Of a stretch of 64,000 nucleotides of DNA, positions 57,873 through 64,000 are shown one piece after another. The notes beneath the pieces were generated by a model, which ran no database searches, was not told where the DNA came from, and saw nothing but the letters and a program-made list of their open reading frames with translations. The position numbers and the translations under genes were made by a program. Position 1 is the first letter of the stretch; every line of letters begins with the position of its first letter. The stretch lies in assembly GCA_963971305.1 (NCBI GenBank), contig OZ020307.1, positions 5,531,501 through 5,595,500 of the forward strand. The letters are read 5' to 3'. This stretch comes from Arcuatula senhousia (lineage: Eukaryota > Mollusca > Bivalvia > Mytilida > Mytilidae).

Positions 57873-60800
57873 TTAGATGTATCTGAATGTAATTTCTTTG
57901 TCCGTTTCCACTGTTTGAACCTCCACTTTGACAGGGCATTTCAACAAGCATGATAACAACTCCTCCGTATAACCAAACAGGAAGTAATACTTTTGTGGTT
58001 TTACAACACGGAATAGTAAAAAGCTGAGCACTATAATATTATGTCTTCGTTTAATAATAACTTCTGATGCCATCAGATTGGGAAATGTTCCAGTGATAAA
58101 GTTCCGTATCAGGTTGTCTTCTACCACTGTCTCAGCTGCTCGGTCTTCTTCATGCAAGCTGCCTGAAATATGTAAGTAAACATGATTTAAGATGAAAAAT
58201 TCAATGTGAACTTTGTTAGTACCTTGAGTATTAGAAGAATATTTATTACATGATTAGAGTTTTACTGTTTTCTGATTGGCCTGAAAAGTACTTCGGGGTC
58301 ATGTTATATCGCAATGTTGGATAGTAATAAGCTAACAAGAGGCTCCCAGGAGCCTAAATCGCTCACCTGGTCTTGATGCCGACCCTATATTTTGTAGAGC
58401 TAAATGAGCTGAACATTTAAGCAAGCAACAGTTTTTTCTTTATCTACTATAGTTTTCATTCTATATGTCAAAAACACAAAAAACTATTATTTTAGGGGCC
58501 GTAACCCCTATAAGGGGTCACCTGACAACTTCAACCCTATGGAGACTTTTGTAGAGCTTTATGCGCTGAACATTTAAGCAAGCAACAGCTTTTCTCTATC
58601 TGCTATAGTTTTCATTCTAAAGGCCAAAAACATGAAAAAGGTTATTTTAGGGGCTGTAACCCCTATTAAGGGTCATCTGACAACTTCAATCCTATTGAGA
58701 CTTTTGTAGAGCTAAATGAGCTGAACATATAAGCAAGCAACAGCTTTTCTCTATCTGCAATAGTTTTCATTCAATAGGCCAAGAACATGAAAAAACATTA
58801 TTTCAGGGGCCGTAACCCCTATAAGGGGTCATCTGACAACTTCGACCCTATGGAGACTTTTGTAGAGCTAAATGAGCTGAACATTTAAGCAAGCAACAGC
58901 TTTTCTCTATCTGCAATAGTTTTTTTCTATAGGCCAAAAACATGAAAAAACATCATTTTAGGGGCCGTAACCCCTATAAGGGGTCATCTGACAACTTCGA
59001 CCCTATGGAGACTTTTGTAGAGCTAAATGAGCTGAACATTTAAGCAAGCAACAGCTTTTCTCTATCTGCAATAGTTTTCATACTATAGGGCAAAAACATG
59101 AAAAAACGCTATTTTTCACCTTTAAGGGGCTGTAACCCCTATAAGGGGTCATCTGACAACTTGGACCAAATGGAGACTTTTGTAGAGCTTTTAATGCTGA
59201 AGCAGTAGGGTGGCATCAGATTTCATCTATCTCTTATACTTTTTGATTTACAAGCCAAAAACAGTAGTCTGACCCCCCTGGTCTATTTTTAGCAACGGCG
59301 GCCATGTTTTTCGACGAATCAAAAATCCCCACATCAGTTCTGTGAAGGATACCCTAAGGTACCATCAGACCAAATTTGGTTCGAATCTGTTCAGCCGTTT
59401 CAGAGGAGAAGAAGTTTGAAGAAAAGTTAACGACGACGACGACGGACGACGACGACGGACGCCAAGTGATGGCAATAGCTCACATGGCCTTTGGCCAGGT
59501 GAGCTAAAAATGGAACAGCTATCATGCAAAATTTGATAGCGCATGGTTTTAGCCTAAAATAGAAAATGAAAGTAGAACAGCGGTCATGCAGAATTTGATA
59601 GCGCATGGTTTGAGTTTAAAAATAGAAAACAAAAGTAAAATTACTGTGGGGGGAATCTTAGTGTATTTTTCTCCTTTTCAATTTTTATTTCAATTTAGTT
59701 TATTTTAAAAACAGTTGTAAATCTACTGCTGTTTTTTATTCGTAAAAGACCTTGTTGAGCCTTATTGGAATTGTCAAAATATTTAGTGTTGGTTTGAACA
59801 TTTTGATAACAATACAAAAGATGCCAATGATACTATATTTCATTTGATTTGATTCAAGTAATAAAACAATTAATGACTTTGATATAAGTCTCTATCATGA
59901 TTTATCAACCCTAAAAAATGTATATTCACCTCACCTACAACTCCGTGAATATAACATTTCTTCAGGTTGATTATAAACCATGATAGAGACTGATATCAAA
60001 GTCATTAATTGTATATTACCAGTACACCAAGAGACATACCGTGACTGAACACCGTGATAGTGGTACACCACTCTTAGAGACATAACAAATATCTTTTTAG
60101 CTCACCTGACCCGAAGGGTCATGTGAGCTATTGTCATCACTTGGCGTCCGTCGTCCGTCCGTCGTCCGTAAACTTTTTAAAATGTTAACTCCTCTGACAC
60201 CATAAGTCCAATTGCAACCAAACTTGGTATGGTTGTTCATTAGCATTCGGTGCTTAGAACTGATGTGGGGATTTTTGATTCGTCGTAAAACATGGCCGCC
60301 ATGGCTAAAAATAGAACATAGGGGTAAAATGCAGTTTTTTGCAAATAACTCAAAAACGGCTACAGATATCAAAATTCTGGCATAGGATAAAAGTGATCAG
60401 CACCTCAAGATCTACCTACCCTGAAATTTTGAAGAAAATCCAACGACCCATGTAGGAGTTATTGCCCTTTTTGTGGATTTTTTGCAAATTTTGCACCTGT
60501 TTAGCTCAATATCTTGAAAACTATACTAGATATTTGAGAAATTTAAGTTGCATATTGTTAAGCACATCAAGATCTACAAAATTTGTAACAGGGTCAACGT
60601 TGTTGGACCTTTCCTTTTAGGAGTTATTGCCCTTAGAACGTCAAAATTGAGCATTTTAACAGCATTTCCTCATTACATTGAAAACGTTAACTCCTCTGAC
60701 ACTTTAAGTCCAAATGGAACCAAACTTGGTATAGTTGTTTATTAGCATTAGGTGTATAGAACTGATGTGGGGATTTTTGATTGGTTGTAAAACATGGCCG

Positions 60801-63800
60801 TTGGGCTAAAAATAGAACATAGAGGTAAATGGCAGTTTTTTGCAAATAACTCTAAAACGGTGACAGATTTCAAAATTTTGATTGGAAACAAAAGTGATCA
60901 GCACCTCAAGATCTACAAGCTCTGAAATTTTGAAGAAAATCCAACAACCCATGTAGGAGTTATTGCCCTTTTTGTGGATTTTTTGCAAATTTTGCACCTG
61001 TTTAGCTCAATATCTTGAAAACTATACTAGATATTTGAGAAATTTAAGTTGCATATTGTTAAACACATCAAGATCTACAAAATATGTAACAGGGTCAACG
61101 TTGTAGGACCTTTCCTTTTAGGAGTTATTGCCCTTAGAACGTCAAAATTTAGCATTTTAACAGCATTTCCTCAATACATTGAAAACGTTAACTCCTCTGA
61201 CACTTTAAGTCCAAATGGAACCAAACTTGGTATAGTTGTTAATTAGCATTAGGTGTATAGAACTGATGTGGGGATTTTTGATTGGTCGTAAAACATGGCC
61301 GTTGGGCTAAAAATAGAACATAGAGGTAAATGGCAGTTTTTTGCAAATAACTCTAAAACGGTGACAGATTTCAAAATTTTGATTGGAAACAAAAGTGATC
61401 AGCACCTCAAGATCTACAAGCTCTGAAATTTTGAAGAAAATCCAACAACCCATGTAGGAGTTATTGCCCTTTTTGTGGATTTTTTGCAAATTTTGCACCT
61501 GTTTTGCTCAATATCTTGAAAACTATACTAGATATTTGAGAAATTTAAATTGCATATTGTTAAGCACATTAAGATCTACAAAATATGTAATAGGGTCAAC
61601 GTTGTAAGACCTTTCCTTTTAGGAGTTATTGCCCTTAGAACGTCAAAATTTAGCATTTTAACAGCATTTCCTCATTACATTGAAAACGTTAACTCCTCTG
61701 ACACTTTAAGTCCAAATGGAACCAAACTTGGTATAGTTGTTTATTAGCATTAGGTGTATAGAACTGATGTGGGGATTTTTGATTGGTCCTAAAACATGGC
61801 GGCTGTGGCTAAAAATAGATCATAGGGGTAAATGGCAGTTTTTTGTAAATAACTCTAAAACGGTGACAGATTTCAAAATTTTGATTGGGAACAAAAGTGA
61901 TCAGCACCTTAAGATCTACTAGCTCTGAAATTTTGAAGAAAATCCAACAACCCATGTAGGAGTTATTGCCCTTTTTGTGGATTTTTTGCAAATTTTGCAC
62001 CTGTTTAGCTCAATATCTTGAAAACTATACAAGATATTTGTGTAATTTAAATTGCATATTGTTAAGCACATTAAGATCTACAAAATTTGTAACAGGGTCA
62101 ACGTTGTAGGACCTTTCCTTTGAGGAGTTATTGCCCTTGGAACGTCAAATTTGAGCATTTTAACTGCATTTCCTTATATTGAAAATGTGATAAAAGTGAT
62201 CAGCACCTTAAGATCCACCATATTGTCAGATGACCCCCTTATTAAACTTATAACCCTTTCAATGTCAAATAGATTTTGCCTAATAGCCTTTACTTCAGGC
62301 ACATATGTCAGGTGAGCGATTCAGGCTCCTGGGAGCCTCTTGTTTGTGGTTAAAGATTTTAATAAAATTCTTTTTACATTTAGCATGTTTAGAGGGAATG
62401 GTTATACAGAACAATTTCCAAAAAGAATTTTTGAAAAATCTTTAACAACAAAAAAGATATTTGTTATGTCTCTAAGAGTGGTGTACCACTATCACGGTGT
62501 TCAGTCACGGTATGTCTCTTGGTGTACTGTTAGCTGCCAAAATGTTCAATGTAAATTTATTTCTCTAACTGTTGCACAATAATATTTCTCCCAAGATGAG
62601 ACTATATTGCATATCCCATTCCACACAATGAAATATTCATTTTCAACAAATTTGATTGGCTATCAGTGTGCGACACCACAGTTCGATACACATTTCCTGG
62701 AAAGCATGCTTACTCTTGCTTGAACACCTGTTGATCTTGTTTGAATAAAAAGAACAGAAAACATCTAAAAGTACGAAAATATGTTTTTTATGTTACAGAG
62801 TGGACTTTTGTTTACTATTTAATCATAAATGGATAAGTGGTACTTGTTTATCTATTTGTTTGACTACCTTTTTCAAATGTTTCCTGAACAAATGCAGGTA
62901 TCATTAATTTCGATAAATAAATGGATGGTGAAGCCACATTTAAAAGGTAAAATCTAAATAAGAAATATAAAGAAATAAAGAAATAAAACCTTTAAAACAA
63001 ATAAAACAAGAATGCCCAAATTTTCGGACATAAAGTCCTTCTTCAGGGGCTAAAAAGAAATTTTAGAAATTCCTCGTCAGTCGATGTGTGAACATCTTTT
63101 TACTTTTTAGCCCTTTTTAAATGTGGCTTCACCATCTATTTTATTTATACACAAGCCACAGTGCAACATACTTTATTTATCATTAATTTCCCTTATTCAA
63201 TCAGAAATTTTGGGGTCTATATTCAAGTTTGACAGTTAGAGAAAATGGTTTTAAAACTAAAAGTGATGAGATACAGATTTTATCACACTCATTATATATT
63301 TGTCAAAATGCAACTAACAAATGCTCATCTCCTAATTTGACAAATATCTAACTTGATGTGATAAAAATCTGTATCTCATCACTTTTAGTTGTGCAACCTG
63401 TATATGTAGATCTAATTACTGTTTTAATGAACTCTTATTTCACTGGACCATGCTTATTATGACTGAAAGGGCTTGTACAAAACATCACATGCACATAATG
63501 TGCTTTTTTCACCTTATGTATGTAAAGCTGTCTATACATGCTATATGAGCTATATATACATGTATTATGGCATTGTAAAATAATCCTAGATTCTCATCCA
63601 AATTTTCTTGCAAATTGAGAGGGGGGCACATTTTACTTTAGCCATTTTAAGAGAAATTGACCTAAAATGATTATAGTTTGACAATAAAGGATATTTTTGT
63701 TTTGGCCTTGATTATATATGTGGGGATTATAAATAAGACAATGATGTTGCTTACTTGTATTCCAACTAGTCCATGACTTTGTTACACCAATATTCTCTGG

Positions 63801-63977
63801 AGGCTGAGATTCCTCATATGTAATTGGTGTATCCCCCAATTGAGACCTTTTAAACACACCAGATCTAATGTTTCTTGGCTTGATTCTCTTTCTAAAATAG
63901 CATAATGATGATGTTGATATCAACCGAACTGGGCATGTGTACACATATCTAGTGGATAATGCCTGAAAAAAAATCAT
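57873..63977 (-). CDS. MRPS24: Mitochondrial ribosomal protein S24 (uS3m)
   Basis: Two exons on the minus strand. The upstream exon (63962 to 63755, or from an ATG at 63977) encodes RLISTSSLCYFRKRIKPRNI and LGDTPITYEESQPPENIGV, then splices (GTAAGC / TTTCAG, phase 1) to 58162-57873, encoding SLHEEDRAAETVVEDNLIRN, then FITGTFPNLMASEVIIKRRH, YYFLFGYTEELLSCLLKCPV and VEVQTVETDKEITFRYI, stop. The order TYEE, EDxAAExxVED, GTFP, KRRxN, KYYFLxGY, KCPV matches MRPS24, a component of the small mitoribosomal subunit. The Arg/Ser-rich N-terminus fits a mitochondrial targeting peptide. TTTTTTTTCAG directly before GCATTATCC looks like an acceptor, so the first exon may lie beyond the window. Confidence 0.88.
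58334..59507 (-). mobile_element. Helentron-like element, family A relative, inverted (in MRPS24 intron)
   Basis: Read on the minus strand it begins TTAGCTCACCTGGCCAAAGG, with a CGTCCGTCGTCGTC array, and ends CCAGGTGAGCGATTTAGGCT followed by CCTGGGAGCCTCTTGTT, the same ends as the elements at 23010 and 60097. The core is mostly different: about five to six units of about 160 bp with GCAAGCAACAGCTTTTCTCT and CCGTAACCCCTATAAGGGGT. Only the part next to the 5' end (AAAATCCCCACATCAGTTCT on the plus strand) is related to the family A units. Confidence 0.8.
59508..59865. other. Intronic sequence, no gene seen
   Basis: Two copies of a unit of about 60 bp (GCAAAATTTGATAGCGCATG / GCAGAATTTGATAGCGCATG) lie in tandem at about 59525-59640. 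The rest is AT-rich. Confidence 0.5.
59866..60012. mobile_element. 147-bp foldback (palindromic) element
   Basis: The left arm ACAATTAATGACTTTGATAT is inverted at the right (ATATCAAAGTCATTAATTGT), and pairing continues inward (TCTCTATCATG..., then TGTATATTCAC with GTGAATATAACA) to a small loop near 59940. This makes one long hairpin. No target duplication is evident. Confidence 0.75.
60021..62528. mobile_element. Foldback element split by a family A insertion
   Basis: 60021-60098 and 62451-62528 are perfect 78-bp inverses (AGTACACCAAGAGACATACC versus GGTATGTCTCTTGGTGTACT). The arms continue after the insertion: GTTAAAGATTTTAATAAAAT (62350) pairs with the sequence before 62450 (TTTTTGAAAAATCTTTAAC). 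Without the family A copy the element would be about 260 bp, with arms of about 105 bp and a loop near 62375-62415. Confidence 0.85.
60097..62344 (+). mobile_element. Helentron-like element, family A, copy 2
   Basis: Same start (TTAGCTCACCTGACCCGAAG) and end (GTCAGGTGAGCGATTCAGGC, then CCTGGGAGCCTCTTGTT) as the copy at 23010, but with about four core units of about 501 bp (GGAGTTATTGCCCTTTTTGT near 60455, 60957, 61459 and 61960). The units are very alike, indicating recent homogenisation or expansion. It sits in the T run of a foldback element. Repeated 63-65-codon frames inside are not genes. Confidence 0.85.
62529..62913. other. MRPS24 intron sequence, no gene seen
   Basis: AT-rich with no recognised repeat ends or coding potential. 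Confidence 0.4.
62914..63147. mobile_element. About 230-bp TIR element (ATGGATGGTGAAGCCACATT)
   Basis: The left end ATAAATGGATGGTGAAGCCA and the right end TGGCTTCACCATCTATTTTAT are inverses over about 30 bp. The interior contains GGACATAAAGTCCTTCTTCA, a short self-complementary motif, and no coding sequence. It is most likely a MITE. Confidence 0.65.
63255..63390. mobile_element. 136-bp foldback element
   Basis: AACTAAAAGTGATGAGATAC at the left is matched by GTATCTCATCACTTTTAGTT at the right, and pairing continues (AGATTTTATCACA, then ATTTGTCAAA / TTTGACAAAT) to a loop of about 28 bases. It is a fourth palindromic element of the window and carries no gene. Confidence 0.75.
63391..63632. other. 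MRPS24 intron sequence near the upstream exon
   Basis: No repeat or gene recognised. Plain AT-rich intron. Confidence 0.4.
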
Positions 63978-64000
63978 AGTTCTAATAAATATTGATTTTT

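Overview
The window looks like nuclear DNA of a mollusc, most likely a bivalve and possibly a mussel. The DNA is AT-rich, the genes have many short exons with GT-AG introns, and the spaces between exons are crowded with repeat families whose structure (terminal hairpin, GTCC microsatellite, tandem-repeat core) resembles the bivalve pearl/CvA type of non-autonomous Helitron relatives. The species call is an inference. One 100-base assembly gap lies at 9122-9221.

Layout. 1-9464: gene-poor DNA with several identifiable transposon remnants. 9465-43052 (+): one very large gene that I could follow exon by exon (29 exons, about 3,786 codons, phases compatible at every junction; one junction near 21628 is uncertain). 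Its product joins a ZC3H7-like N-terminus (TPR, acidic and proline-rich linkers, five CCCH modules plus a C2H2 finger) to a HELZ2-like C-terminus (barrel region, UPF1-type helicase 1, RNB exoribonuclease-like domain, UPF1-type helicase 2). Key residues of the RNB domain and of helicase 2 motif II are changed. 43053-49412: 3' UTR and repeats. 49421-55860 (+): a two-coding-exon gene for a lipid-droplet assembly factor 1 (promethin) homologue; its single coding intron holds a nearly full-length antisense LINE with an intact endonuclease/reverse transcriptase ORF. 55861-64000: repeats, and on the minus strand a mitochondrial ribosomal protein S24 (uS3m) gene whose two exons (63755-63962 and 57873-58162) are separated by a 5.6 kb intron full of repeats.

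The three genes show no evident functional link: one is a probable RNA-surveillance or antiviral-type nucleic-acid enzyme, one a lipid-droplet membrane protein and one a mitoribosome component. The most notable points are the chimeric ZC3H7/HELZ2 architecture with a degenerate nuclease centre, two tandem duplications that each copied an exon end together with its 5' splice site in that same gene, and several Helentron-like element families that share one blueprint but not their bodies. In one case the other arm of a palindrome supplies a built-in empty-site reference.
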